A DNA stretch of 64,000 nucleotides from Lithospermum erythrorhizon (GCA_019722365.1 JADFUC010002008.1:20272-84271); one strand, 5' to 3'. Positions 37,412-51,000 are shown, counted from the stretch's first letter. Notes: generated by a model not told the origin, from the letters alone. Made by a program: numbers and translations.

Positions 37412-37929
37412 TACTCAAGTTTGATATATTTTATCTAGTTTGATTGTGTGTTGAAATAGTTGTTAGTTAATTTGATTATTTCATGATTTATATATTCGAT
37501 TGATGAATATATGAAAAAATCAACCCATTTATATATCATTCACGTAGGCTGGAATCATCATTTCATGAATTGATTTTGATGATTTGATATTTATTTAATT
37601 GTTTCATGAATTGAAAGTTAAATTGATTAATTTGCATTTTAATTTGAGGTAGAATCATTTCGATTTTACGGTGAAGTTTAGAAATTTCAGAAAATTCTGA
37701 GAAATTAAATTTGTGTGTGTTCTTGATGCTGTGGTTCATGCGGATGTTTTCAGAATTTTTTAATTTTAGTCTCCAAAAATTCATTGAATTTTAAGTTGTT
37801 TTAGGTTTAATCGAAAAACTAGAAGTGTTTTGATAAACTACCACTTGGGCGTGTTCAATAATGATATTATCGATGTTCAGAAAAATTTCCAAAATTATTT
37901 GAATTTTTTAGAGCCTCCATCGTTTTTAC

Positions 37930-38110
37930 AAAGTTGCAGTGTCTGGGCTTGGCGAAATGAATTACCAAAAATCGTTAGCGAACACGGACCTCCTCCCGGG
38001 CACGTCCGGTGCGGAACTGGGCGATTCCGGCCGAACGTAGCCATCGACCGTGCCAGCACCGGGCCCGGCGCGTGTCGATTAGTGGGTTCTGGTAGCGGTT
38101 TAGTCGTTGG
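37930..38110. other. GC-rich island inside copy B
   Basis: CTCCTCCCGGGCACGTCCGG and CACCGGGCCCGGCGCGTG lie in a strongly AT-rich element, about 0.55-0.7 kb after the LTR, at the same relative position as the island in copy A. A 107-codon frame covers it but resembles nothing known. Confidence 0.5.
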
Positions 38111-41100
38111 AGTTCGTCGTCCGTTTTTGAAAATCCTAAATGTAATTTTGTAATTATTTTTGGTTTGAAAATTTGATAGTAATTATTAATTTTGGTTTTA
38201 AATGTTAAATCATAAATTTTGTCATTAAGATAATTGAATATATATCTTGAATGGCATTAAATTTGATTATATTTCCTTTTCGTAATTATTTTCGATAATT
38301 GATAATTTTTGAAATATTTCATGGTGACTTTTAAATTTTAAATTTTGGAGTTAATCACTTGTAGTAATTATTCCACGTTTAAGTGACGATAATTATTGTA
38401 ATAATTATCATTAATCATGTGAATATATTTAAATTCAAATTGCATTAATTGATAATTAATTGTATAAAATAATGGGTAATTAATTGGTCAATTATGAACA
38501 CATTTAATCTTTATTTTCATTAATATATATGACATTAAGTGCATTTATTTGTTTTAATGTTTTGCCCATATATATTGTTATGGAATGGAAAGGAGGTATT
38601 TAGATATGACCCAGTTTAATTTATTTATTTACGGTCTGCGTACCGGGAAATGTTGTAAACGACCTGTTGAGTCGTATTTCTTTTATTCTTGTATTCATTT
38701 TACCGAAGCTTGCGTCTTTGTCTAAGTTGGTTAGAGTAGTAGTAATGCTTCTTTGTGGGTAAGCATTAGAAGATAGCATATCCAAAAGACGGCACTTGGA
38801 GAACTTGCTTAAGTTTGAGGAGGTGAAGAATACAAGACTTGCGCTTGTTAAGTCTTTGTAAACCAAAATTATGTTAGCATTTCACTTGTTAAGTGATGTA
38901 ATAGGTCCTAGGGGTCATATCTATATCTCCTAAATGTGTGTTATTTATTTATTTTTCATGTTGCTTGAATATGTGCTATCTATGCATGGTTAAATAAAGT
39001 TAAATAACATTAATCTCACCAATTAAAATTTAAGCAATGTATCAAGCCAATTTTAAAGTTGTGAAATCGGTTGCATTATCACAGACACCTGCTTTGTGAT
39101 GGCAGGTGTTATAGTTTTGCACTTAGATATGACAATGGATCATGTTGAAGTGATTTCCACTAACGTTGTGGGCTTTCAGATGATCATTCCAAGTAATTTT
39201 TGGTTTAATTGGTATGCTTAACCGGTTTGTCGGAGATACAAAAGTCGGGTAGCATCTTGAATAGTATGCTAACGACACAAGAGTTATGTAGTTTTACATA
39301 ATTGGTTGATAACCTACTATTATAACTGGATTCAAAATGTTGCAGTGTTGCCGTTTGGATTTAAGTATAGTAGATCTTGATACCTTGTACATTTTGTGAG
39401 ATTTGAAGTACGGGTATTATATTTACAATTCATTTTGTAAATACGTATGGATTGTTTTGAACTACTGCTTTGTTTATTTTTAAGTTGCATATTTCCTATT
39501 ATGTTTGTGCATTAAGTTTACCTATTTTATTAGCATTCATTGGGCAAACTAAATGCATGACTTTATAATGTGAAATAAAATAAGTTAAGGAGACATCGAA
39601 TGACTTGTTGATACAAAGTGTTACAACGATCTTCTTCTTCATTGCAATCGGTTGTATGCTAATAGAGGATAAAACTTTAAATACCACAAATATTTAAGAC
39701 TTGATTGATCATGTTGATACGTTGCATGAACTTTTGGTTGAAGTGAACAAGTCACATGATATGATTGAAGGATAATTAATTTTGATTCAATCAAAGGTGA
39801 TGATGCTATGAAGACCAATATGTCATATTGTCTCTTAGCCACCAAACAAGTCTTAAATAATAAATAGTTTGATCTCTTTTATAACTAGATTGAGAAAAAC
39901 TATTGGATGATCTTGAATGTTGTGTATCTACATTTTAGGGCCAGTGATAAGGTATTTAGTTTTAACTTTAACATGATGAACATGGTTCATGAATTGTGAG
40001 AAACAAAAAGCATGGTATGTAACAAATAAGAAAAGTTGTCTAATGACCGGTTCTCGCGTCACTTATGCAGTTGAGTGAACATGAAACTATAAGTTGAGAG
40101 TTAATGATTAAACCGTTATTTGACTTCAAAGCATAGAAAGAAGGATTTTAAGTAACATTTAGGAATTGAAGAGATTTGATTAAATCTCATATCTGAAATA
40201 ATTTTGTTGTCAAGGCGCTAATGTCTTGGCTGGAGCTATCGATTATCGAGAACACTAGTTTTTGAGCGACATGATTTAATCATGGATATGAGCCAAAGTA
40301 TAACGATAGCTGGAAGCCAAGATACAAAAGAAAGTTATCGACTCTTGTGTAATGATAAACTACATTATAAGAGCACCACGGCTTTTTAAATCCTCCATGA
40401 AGATGGTTAGGATTCTAAACTACTTTCTTTGCACTTGTAAGAGTAAGAAAAGAGTGTCGCGTTTGACTTACGTTTCCATATCAGAACACGTTTCCATATC
40501 AGGTGATTACGATTAAAGAGCAATACTCACCACTTCTTCTTTAAAAGGAAGCCTTGAACAATGACGATTGAATAACACTTATGGATAATGACTCGAGCGA
40601 GACTTGAGTATAATCTTGAAAAGATGGTAAGTCAACTCTTCTTAGACTTGGTGGAGGTTCAGCAGTCTAAATTAAGTTTGTGTTTACGTACAAGTTAATT
40701 AAAGGCAAGACTTGAGTATAATCTTGAAAAGATAAACTAAATTCGACTCTTGAGTGGGAGTTCGCTAGTCTAAATTAAGTTTGTCTTACATACAAGTTAA
40801 TTGAAGATTTGAGTCGTTGAATGATCGTGAGTTGATAAGGGGTATGGAAAGGACCATATGAATACTATCAATCTCACATTCCCGGAAGTATCATCGATAT
40901 AGAGTAATTATGTCGTCCGAAGAATGAGACATCATTCTAAATACGTACTTGTTAAGATCACATTAATTGAGGAATTGTGTTTAATGGTTAAAACACAAAT
41001 GGATGAGATCTTTTCGATTTCATATACGAGATAGTTTCATTGACCTTAGATGTGTCATTAGTTGAGTGATACAAGTATGGATTGTGTTTAACGTGGTTGA

Positions 41101-44047
41101 AACACAAAGAGTGAAATAATTTTACATATTAAGGTTACTTTCGCACTACCTTTAAATTAATTTATTCATATTATTTGTGAACCTTCGAGAGTTGTGTTTG
41201 ATAAACAAACTTTGAAACGTCTCGTATAGGATAAGTTAGTATTATGTCATTGTAGTAGACATAATTTAACTCTGAATCCAAAGTTGATATTAAGTCATTT
41301 TGTACATAACCCGAGGAAGGAAGGCGATATTTATTTCCATCCTTTATAGTGTTGCAATTTATTATTGTACATATAGAGTCTTCATTATAGTACAAATAGT
41401 GGAAATAAATATGTGACTTCGAATAAATTGAAGTGGCTCCGTAGGAGATACAAACCAGTATTAGAACCCTTCGGTTATATCCGAGGAGTATCACTCTTGA
41501 TGCATTTTAAAGCTGCATCACGGTGATACAAATGACAACATGAATACAAATAATACTCAATAAATGACTTGAGGTCATTTAAATGAAATAGATGTGAATA
41601 CATGGGTTGAGTATAAAGCTCTATTTTACGGATGGTGATTAAATCGGGGAGTAAGAGCCATGCCTATTACTTTACGGATGGTGAATGCATCCGGAAGTAA
41701 TAAATATATTCTCATTAAATGAGCAATCGGTCATGAATGAAGCGTTTAATCATACATTGGTTGAAACCAATATTAAACATATTCGTTGGTTGAAATTTGT
41801 GCTCATCTTTATTCAAACTTTCTTATTCCTATTCCTGAGTTGTAACGTGTGGGTCTGTAGTTATCGAAAAGAGAATATTTCCTAAGTAATGATCAGCGAT
41901 GATGGATACTTGACATTGTTATTGGAACTCCACATCTCAAGCGAGAATGTAAAAGAAAATTTCTATACTACTAGAATCTAAAGTTGTAAACTTAAGATTG
42001 AGTATAATGGAGTTAAATTCTTCGCGTGCCCAGTGAAAATCATTAAGAATCCAAAGAGTGATGAAGAACGCTTGAGTTCACTTAAAGGTTAGTGGGAATG
42101 CTTGCATAAACTAAAGTTTTATACACTAAATGTTGAAGGAAATCTTCCCTCCTGACCTTAAAAGGGTATAGTAGCGATTAGATTCTTAATACGTTTGTGA
42201 GCCAGTACATATGTTACACATGTTATGATCGGTCGCATTATATATATGTGAGGCTTTGCATGACATTTTCTTGTTAAGTTTAAGATGTCATAAAGCTCGA
42301 GGGTGATTGAAATCTATAATAGATTAAATTCTATAAATAGGCAATTCTCTTATTGACAAAGGCAACTCTTCATTTAGGAGTCTAATCCCGCTGTGGGGCC
42401 TCACATTAATGAGTGGTTGAAGTCTATTACATAGTAATATGATTCACGTATGCGGCGTCAGGTCGTGTGTTAATGTTACCCCAACTATGACTTAGTATTG
42501 ATTCCATTGATTGGAATTGTGAAGTTTTACTAAAGGTATTCACGCGGATTCGAGATAAACTGGTAGTAACTTTAAGAGAATAAGTGAAATATAGTTACAT
42601 GGAATGGATCGGGTTGTTGATCTTCGCTTATGGCAGATGTGATAATGTATGGACGGTTGTACCCGTATGAAAGCTATTAATAAGAATTTCATAATAGGGT
42701 GAGTCTAGTATGCTCGGTGAGTAAACTAAAAGGAAACTTGAACTTCGATTATTACAACCCGGCCGGTCGATACGCTTTGTTGGTAATGTTGTTAAAAGCA
42801 ATATGCATTTAATAAGGCGGATGTGTTTTTAACACACTTCGAGGTTATGTTGTAAACCTACCCGATGGAACCTCGAAATGGTTGAAACCATTTGATCATA
42901 GTCATGCATGACTATGTCAGGGTAATCTTAGTCATCAATGATTCCTTGGTTGAGAGACCCGACCCGATGAGATGTAAAAAAGTATGGCATAAGTAGTATT
43001 TCGGTAAAGGATGTGATTGTAATCACTATCCTCTTCTTTTACATATCATGAAATGATCCCAAGTCGTCTGACTTGAAGGTTCCATGTATGGATTTAAGCA
43101 TGCATCTCGGAGTTGAGATCAGCACCACGTGATTCAGCCAAGTATGGTTTTCACGAGCTTGATGAAGGGAACTGAAGCATTGAAAAATTCGATTGGGAGC
43201 TAGTTCATTCACTTTACGGAACCAAGTTAAGTAATTGATTAAAACAAAGTTCACTTTATTAATTTTAATCGATTGATGACTTAAACTACATGAATCACGT
43301 GATTCATTCATATAGTTACCCATTATTTATTTCACGAGGCCGTTTGAAATATAATATACATGTATATTGTATCCTCGATGAATGAAAAGTTAAATCCACA
43401 CAGGTTAGTCACATGCTTTCTAGAGAGGGAACATGAATTTGATTACACTTTCTTGACCTAGAAGCATAGGATAGCCAAAGGCCTTGGTCGGAATCTTGAT
43501 AGTTAGGGCGACAAGCATTATGTGACTAACATGGTGTTTTGATTAGTGATCAGATTGATCACGTTAGCTGCGGGACTAGATGTCTACAGGTAGGGCGATT
43601 ACAGTGACTAGGGAGGCGGCATGACAGCAATTCATAGAAGATATGTATATCTGTGTCCTATGATATTTGTTTAGAATTTTAGGATTCGACAATTCTTAGA
43701 GCCTACGATATATAACTATACGTGTTATAGACTCGTACTTTGACTATGACCCGATAGTGCGCCTTAAGCGGGGATTATAACGGCATATGTTGGGTGTGCG
43801 GTGAAATTATAACGATAGATGTTGATATATTAGGAGGTATTTATCAGGTCCTTGATATATACAAAGGGAAGATCTCAGGCCTCTCGCTGGTTAGTGCTTG
43901 ATTGATTTATGGGGACGCCATAGCAGCTTATTAAGTTCATACTCGAATAAAAGAAAGTTGTGGATGTTTAAAGCGGCCTACTTCTTATGGATTAGCCTAT
44001 CCCATTTAGAGATCGCGTGATAAAGGAATTGTAAGGTAATCGTCCAA

Positions 44048-44060
44048 GGGCAAGTGGGAG
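44048..44060 (+). other. Polypurine tract of copy B
   Basis: GGGCAAGTGGGAG ends exactly where the right LTR begins (TGTTGG). The tract AAGTGGGAG is shared with the copia element at 47222-47232 (minus strand). Confidence 0.8.
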
Positions 44061-45029
44061 TGTTGGAAATCAATGAGAATTGATTCCTTTTATTATGCCC
44101 GTTGCGATAATTGTGTATCAATTCATTTACCGGTTTGGTTAAATGTGATTACTTTGAACTTAGTGTTCACTTGGTAATTGTATATTCTTAGTTTGGAGTT
44201 CATGATAATTTAAGGGGTTATGGCGATTGCTAGATCTTACTTTCGTTAATCGTTATAATAGTAATTGGTCGAATTGCTATTATTATACAACTTATTATTA
44301 TCTGAGCCTAGAAGGTCACACACATACAGTGACGTTGGATTATATTTCATGTATGAAATTAAACTACATTTGCTAAATTGAGAGTTGATTGTAATCAACG
44401 AATATTCTCAATTGGGATTTTTACATTGATAATGTAAAATAGAAATTGGATGAACCCGAATTAATTAATTAGTCAATTGAATTAATTCGATAGTGAATGA
44501 GCTCGTTAGTAACTTATTTAGTTACTATTAACAACTTGTTAGTATTTGATTTTATACGGTTTAGTTAAATTTACTTGGTGGCTCATTAAGCTGACCGGTT
44601 GGGCTTTAGGTTTGACATATATAATCAAGCGCAGGTTTTCAACATAAGTTTCATTTCATGAAATGAAATGAAAACAAAAGCCTCCACCTCCTCCTTTTCT
44701 CTCTATTTTGGCCGAAAATATCAAGGGAAGAATTGAAAATTCTTCTCTTGATTTTTCATCCAATCAACCCATGTTCTAGCAAACACAAATGTAGGATTGA
44801 CTTTCTCACGGTGCAACCAACTAGAGGCACTACATTTGAAGTGCTCAACGATGGAATTCAAAGGAGGCTTCATTGAAAGAATTTGTTGATGACTTCCCGG
44901 CATCACTTGTAAGTGCTACATTTATTCATAATTGTTAATTATGTGTTTTAGATTAATTTATATCATTTTGAGGATCCAGGGATGTATGAATTTGGTGTTT
45001 TCTCACAAATAAAATTCATACTAGATTCG
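44061..45029 (+). repeat. 3' LTR of copy B
   Basis: Partner of 36453-37397. Its outer end has lost the final TAACA (it reads GATTCG before the GTTAG target duplication), while the inner start TGTTGGAAATC is intact. It is 969 bp long against 945. Confidence 0.9.
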
Positions 45030-45073
45030 GTTAGGATGCATGCTTTGTATTTTGCTTTGATCTTTGTGTTCTC

Positions 45074-46237
45074 ATGACTGCTTACTTTCTGTGTTGCTTA
45101 TCAGGTGATCATGGCTTCTTTTCGACGAAGGAACATCTAATCTCAATGCCCGCGCCCGTGAACATGAGGATCTTTACACAGTTGCGCGTCCTCCTACACA
45201 CACAAGGTTTTCTGCGGCTCCTTGCGAAGCTGCTTACTAGCGAGGATCTTTGGAGGGGCATGAGTTGGACTCGGGTGGGTCTTCCGATCGGTGCGTTCTT
45301 GTTGGTCGGGGTCATTAGAGACGAGCCACCAAGGATTTACCGAATTTTGAGGGAGGATGTTGCTACTGGGCGTGACATTCTTCCATTGCTCTTCATGGAT
45401 TATTTGAGTGTACTCCGGATTACTGGGAATGGGAAGAAGACGTTCTTAGTCGATGTTCTGCCAAGCTTTCTACTGCTAGCATATACGAGGCGGTGCGTGC
45501 TTCCCTGCTCACTTATGAATATTCTAATGGCAGTGGAGACTTTAGGAGTCTGGAGTCCGTCCTCGATACCCGCCTACTTGCACCGTGGTGAAACATCTAT
45601 TTCTTTATGGGATTTGTATGAGCTTGGTGGCCTTCTAGTAGCTGGCTATTTGATGGATGAGGTTGTCCCTTCAGCTAAGTGTCTCTCCTCGTCCCTTGGT
45701 AAGAGTGATCGCATTCCTGAGTCATGTCGTTTTCTTAATTACTTCTTATCTTACAGATCTTAACACCTTAACAATTTAGGTCTCAGCTAGTGGATTAGCT
45801 TTGAGTGCATTATCTCGAGTACACGGTCCTTTGGGTAGAGGGTGGTCAATTTGGTTTTTGCTTCTTTGCCCGCGTGGGTTATTCTAACAATGGATTAAGC
45901 GCTTGAGTGCTAAGAGCCTTTGAGTATTTAAACTTTTGAAGATCCCTTCCTCTTTCTCGGATGAGGTATCTTGTGTTATTTTCTGTCTTGTTGGCTCACA
46001 CATATTTGTCCTTCCTCTGGATGTTTCTAGTAACATCCGTCTAGTGTGTAAGATGGCTAGCTAGATAGGCTATTTGGGATGGTAGTGAGTTTAGCTATTC
46101 CGTCATTACTTGCAGTATCTACGATTTTTCACACTATCGCGGCTAGCTACTTCCCAGCAACTCCGGCTGTTATTTCCACATTCACTATCTTCTTGGGTGG
46201 ATTGAACATCTCCCGTACCTATACGTCGATGGAAGAT
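45074..46237 (+). pseudogene. Plant-mobile-domain-like frame, antisense within Tat element 2
   Basis: A 229-codon frame (45074-45763) ends with ETSISLWDLYELGGLLVAGY...DEVVPSAK, the hallmark start of the plant mobile domain (PMD, aminotransferase-like family: SISLWDLxxxGGLPxxG...EVVPS). Across frames it continues near 46015-46200 with PLDVSSNIRLVCKMAS, VSLAIPSLLAV and ISTFTIFLGGLN, matching the later PMD part (IRxxxFxMAS...VSLAxPVLAxIY...W). A possible start is ATG at 45111 just after a TTATCAG splice-acceptor-like word. It is cut at 46238 by a copia LTR. The frame is opposite to the inferred direction of the element; antisense extra frames of this kind are known from Tat-group elements. No catalytic role is established for the domain. 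Confidence 0.6.
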
Positions 46238-47221
46238 TGTTGAGTGTGTATAAAAACGTATAAATATTCTAATAATACTATTGAATCTGAATCCATGATC
46301 ACCACCATTTGTATGAACAATATTAAAGACATAAAATATGTCTACCGTTCTTGAGGAATATTATCGAGAATAACATCGTGAGAATATTATGATGAAGACC
46401 CCACGAGCATGAGAATGCCTCTAAGATTGTGCACACAGCGGCGTACAAGTCCCTCACAGGAGTTTTACTAGAACTCCTTTATAATATTGAACTTCTGGAA
46501 GAGGTTGGTAAGAAAAATTCAAATGAATTTTTCCACTCTTAGTCATGAAATAGAGAAAGGAGGGAGAGAGAGAGCTTTTTTGCCTTTCAAAAAAGTAGAT
46601 ACCAAAAATGAATGAGCAATTTTCTTCTCCAAAAAGTGGCCTTTATATAGGCATCAAATGTCCTACTTTTTAAGTTTTTTGTGGAAAGCTAAACAAAAAT
46701 TCTACCACCTCCTTAAACATCGCCAATAGTCGACTATAATAGGGTAGGGAAAGTTCTAGAATCTTCTCGCTCGTTATCCCTAAAATAAAAGGCCACGTTA
46801 AGTGGTAGAATATGTTAGAATATACTACGCAAACAAATTCGGACCTATCCCTACTAATATGATCGAACTAGCGGTATCTTTCCAACAATTGAAAATTCGC
46901 CCCAATGTTCTTACATAGTTCCATTTTAAACTCCGAAAGTTATAATTAAATTTTGATTCGCTTTCGTTGTATGTGTGTGACCTCTTAGGCTCGATTAACA
47001 AAAGTCATATACTAATAAATGTTAACTGAACATTATATGTTAGTATATTGGTTATGAGCGGACCCTAGTAAGCCATCATAATCCCCAATGTCATCTCGAG
47101 TATCTTAATACGAACATTACAACTGTCAGAGCATTATATACGAACTTAAACTTAAAGGAGTAAATCGGTTGTACAATCGGGTATTCAACGGGCACTATTC
47201 AAATATCTCATATTTCCAACA
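46238..47221 (-). repeat. 3' LTR of the copia element
   Basis: On the minus strand it starts TGTTGGAAATATGAG at 47221 and ends CACTCAACA at 46238 (984 bp). It carries GAGCCTAAGAGGTCACACAC (minus strand, near 46975-46993), shared with copies A and B, and a TATA box. No second LTR of this kind is in the window. Confidence 0.75.
46641..46650 (-). promoter_or_regulatory. TATA box in copia LTR
   Basis: The minus strand reads GCCTATATAAAGGCC around this position, a strong TATA element in the sense direction of the element. Confidence 0.55.
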
Positions 47222-47232
47222 CTCCCACTTTC
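47222..47232 (-). other. Polypurine tract of the copia element
   Basis: The minus strand reads GAAAGTGGGAG directly before the LTR start TGTTGG. It is almost the same as the tract of copy B. Confidence 0.75.
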
Positions 47233-48058
47233 CATATCACGATTACTCGTATCCATGATTTCTTCATACTTGGTTTCGACACTCGAGGTTATGATAAAAG
47301 CGTAGTTTCCTGACTACAAATTAATGCATATCCCGTCCAGGCGGAGATGGCCATCATAATCTCCATTAATCCTTGAATAGCGGAAAACTAAACATATCGG
47401 GTATTTCAAATCCGTATTATGTACGGGCCCTTTGATCGTTGTTTGTAGCATGACACAGTCGTTATAGTCTTCCTTTTACAAAAGGCGTTTGACAAGCTTA
47501 AGCGCACTATTCTTGTAAAGCGAAATCTAGTCACCTTGAGGTCTAAGAATCGTCATTTAACCATAGCTTTGAGGAATTCATCTTAGGACATGATATATTT
47601 ATCTTCTAAGTTTCTTCACGAGCTCATGTCGATCCTACCTCAAAATTGCTTCGACAAGCATACCCCATGTGATTGACTAAATTTTGCTTAGTCGTTTGGT
47701 GTTCGATTCTAATCGGTGAACACTGACTTCGGAACGAACAATCGTGGATTCTCTAGGCTTGACAGAGGATCTCTTGTTCAGATCATGTATCCGAATACCT
47801 CTCTATAGAACTTTAGATTGTTGGTGGAATCAAATTATTGCTTGGGAAATGAGGTATAGATATACATATATACATGAAAAAGTAAATATAAACAAATATA
47901 TAAATAAGGTAAATATATTTAAATGAATTTAAAAGCTAAAAATTCATACATTATCTTGACAATTTATAAATAAAATGAAACCACTAAAACTAACACTCAC
48001 ACCATTTCTCAATCCAGCATTGTGCATGTGCTTATTATGTTTGATATGAGTTAGAGGT
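47233..48058 (-). other. 3' untranslated region of the copia element
   Basis: No coding signal. On the minus strand parts resemble the region just before the right LTR of copy B: GTGCGC(C)TTAAGC, TGTCCTA(A)GATGA-like and ATTCTTAGA(G)CCT words occur in the same order (43650-43800 against 47680-47440). This supports common origin of the two families. Confidence 0.45.
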
Positions 48059-51000
48059 TTAGTTAAGGGGTCTTCCGTGCTCGTCGTGTCCGCTACGTAC
48101 TACATTATAATGCCCTCTTTCATCTATGTCCCGAATGAGATGGTATTCCCAGAGTACATGCTTGGATTGGTGATGTGCTCTTGGTTCCTTGGCTTGATAA
48201 ATTGCAGTGTTTTTTGCATAATAGGCGCCTTTAGTTCTCGATACTGAGCACCGCTCCACGTTAACTCGAACTTCTTGATCCAGCCAGGCTTCGCTTTACC
48301 GACTTCCGATCTTTGCAATGTCCTCAACTTTTGTTGTCGAGTTGGCCCGCGATTGCCTTGCTTGCTACTGCACCAAGATGCACTCCACCCGTTCGGGTAG
48401 AACACATAGCAGACTAATATATAGAATCATCTTTGTCGGTTTTGAAGCTGACTCTCGGTGTAGCCTTGATATGACTTCGTCCTTAGTTAACTACTCAAAA
48501 TTGCCCAAGGATAGCATTCTGTTATCAATGTCGTCACATGGACACATGATTAGTAGCGACTACGCTACACTCAAGGCGTAAAAATGTACGGCCATCTACC
48601 ATGACATAGGCGTACATGATGGATCCTATGACCGAGGCATATGGAATCTGCCTCATGCGTTATCTCGACATACGTAGTGGGACTATTAGAGCGGCCAGAG
48701 ATATTCCATGTCTCATGGGAAGATTATCCTTCTTGGAGTCTTCCATAGGGAATCTATGCAGAAACTTGTCAATATAGGTATTACGGTTCAGTCGATGAGC
48801 TTCTTCGTCGATTCTATGTATTTTGATTCCAAAAATTAATTGGGCTTCTCTAAGAGTATTCATTGAGAAATATTTACACAACCATATTTTGCACGACTCA
48901 ACATTGGTATATTAGTTCAATGATCAATATGTCATCTAGATACAGGACCATAAATATAATATAAACCCACTAACCTTCTTGTACACACAAGAATCTTCTT
49001 CGTTTCTAGCAAATCTAAAACTTTTGATTGCTTCATTGAAATGAAGATTCCAACTTCTGGATGTTTGCTTTAGTCCATAGATGGATCTGTGCAGCTTACA
49101 TACCTTCTTAGGTCCTTTCGGAGATGTAAACCCAGAAGGTTGTGTCATGTATACGCCCTCTTCCAGATTCCCATTCAGGAATACCGTTTTTACATCCATA
49201 CACCCATATTTCAAAATGTAATATACCTTAATGGCTAAGTCTGAATGGATTTAAACTTGACAGCGGTGAGAAAGTTTCATCATGCGTCATTCATGAATTT
49301 GAAACATTTGTGACTAGTACAGCCTTATAAACATAGGCGTTTCCGTCACTTTATCGATACTCGTTTAAGCCCCATTTACACTCGATGGTGCGCTCTCGGG
49401 GTAAGTCGATTGATAATCCATACCTGGGTATGGTACGTTGAGTCGATCTCGGATTTCATGGCTAAAAGCCATTAAATCGGCGTCCGCTTTCCTGTCGTTT
49501 CTTATTGTATGAAGAAGGCTCGTCACTTCAACTAAGAAACTTCCCATTGCCCTCTATGGTTCTATTGGCAGTTCTATCGGATGCTAGCAGGGGTTGTTGA
49601 ATTTCGAGAAGGTTAGGTCATAGTTTCCCATTAGATTCGAGTGGAACCTCTTCTATGTAAGAGGGATTCACCTCCTAAGGAGATTCGGGTGCATTAGCAA
49701 CCTCCTCTTGTTCTTGAACTAGTTCAAGATCATTTTTCCTGATTCTTTTGACCATGAATTCCTTTTCAAGGAAGGCCTTGAGAATCTGACAACAAGATTT
49801 GTTCTCGCTTTTACGATAGAAATGTCTGCCCAGGTTTTCTTGGGGTAATCAATAAAAAGCATTTGTTGGTTGGGTCCCTGGTTTGTCTTTGTTAACTTTG
49901 TGCTTTTAGACTTCACGGTGATTAATTCTCATGTATGCTATCTTGGAGGGTCTCTTAAACTATAACTCATGTGAAGTCAAGGGAGCTAATTTTGTTGGAA
50001 CTTTATTTAGTGTATGCATTGCAGTTTGAAATGCATATCCCCATAGATTGGCTGGTAGTGTTGAGGTACTTATCATTGATCGAACCATGTCTGGCCAAGT
50101 TTAATTACTCCTTTCGGGATCAGCGTTATGTTGTGGTGTTACGGCGAGGTAGCTGCGATATTATACCGCGGTCCTCTCGGATGTGATCCGATGTCGTGGC
50201 TCGAAGTATTCTCCGCTCACATCGGATCGGCGAACCTTGATTGTTTTTGTTGAGTTGGTTACCGGCTTCATACGAAACTCTTTGAATAGATCAAAGGCTT
50301 GAAATGTTTATGCTTCTGCTGAATATATGTAATCATATACATTTGTAGTCATCGATGAAGGTTATAAAGGTATGAGAAACCACCTGCTGCGAGTGTGTTC
50401 TGGTCGCGTACATCGGTATGTATGATTTCCAATAAATCCATTGCCCGTTTCACTTTGGTTCAGTGAAGGGCGACAGTCATCGCCCATCAAGCATGAATCG
50501 AATGTGTGATTCAAATTCTACATCCAAAAACTGCGAATACCATCGTGTAAGTCTTTTCGTAAACTTGTCACTAATGTGACCCGAGCACGCAATATCGCAG
50601 TGCGTTGGATTGACACGTTCGGTTTCCTCGCGCAATATTCACGCTATAGGTCTCTTGGTTTATTGTCTAACACGTATGAGCCATTATCAAGCATAGCGGT
50701 ACACCACAAATCATTCCATTTCGATAAATAAAACAGCATTTGACATTTATTGAAATTGGTAAGCAATCCAACGTTAAACGAGAATTGGAAATAATATTTT
50801 TTCTCAGCGTGTACAAAATAGCGTTGTTCAAAACAAGATTTAGCTGGTAGGTAATGCCAATTTAGTAGACTCAATGTAGCCCAGTCGACTTTTGATCAGT
50901 AATGCGACCACCGAGTCCATTTGGCCTTTCTCGGCGGTCTCTTGTGCGGGTGATGCGGCGTTTTGACAAATATGGTACCCAACCCGGTGTCTAAGACCCA

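Larger units (their letters stand above)
36453..45029 (+). mobile_element. Non-coding copia-like LTR retrotransposon, copy B (complete)
   Basis: All structural parts of an LTR element are present: LTRs at 36453-37397 and 44061-45029, tRNA-Met-type primer site at 37399-37411, polypurine tract at 44048-44060, and a perfect 5-bp target duplication GTTAG (36448-36452 and 45030-45034). The 6.66-kb interior has no recognised gag, RT, RNase H or integrase motif; the longest frames (107 codons) have no domain. Copy A (1-4417) is a second member in opposite orientation. LTR start, polypurine tract and 3' region resemble the coding copia at 46-51 kb, which may supply its proteins. Confidence 0.85.
33350..46237 (-). 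mobile_element. Second Tat-group gypsy fragment (element 2), interrupted by copy B
   Basis: Homology to element 1 covers the LTR (33350-34797) and the sequence just inside it: CATCGTAGTAAGTGTCGG near 34832 against CATACGTAGTAGGTGTCGG near 14380. Orientation is minus. The interior continues over 34798-36452, jumps copy B (36453-45029) and resumes at 45030-46237, where the LTR of the next copia begins. Only the 3' part of the element is present. It includes a plus-strand frame with plant-mobile-domain similarity. Confidence 0.65.

Noticed and set aside
37830..38153. 107-codon plus-strand frame over the GC-rich island of copy B
   Set aside because: No domain, no matching frame in copy A, and openness is explained by local GC content.
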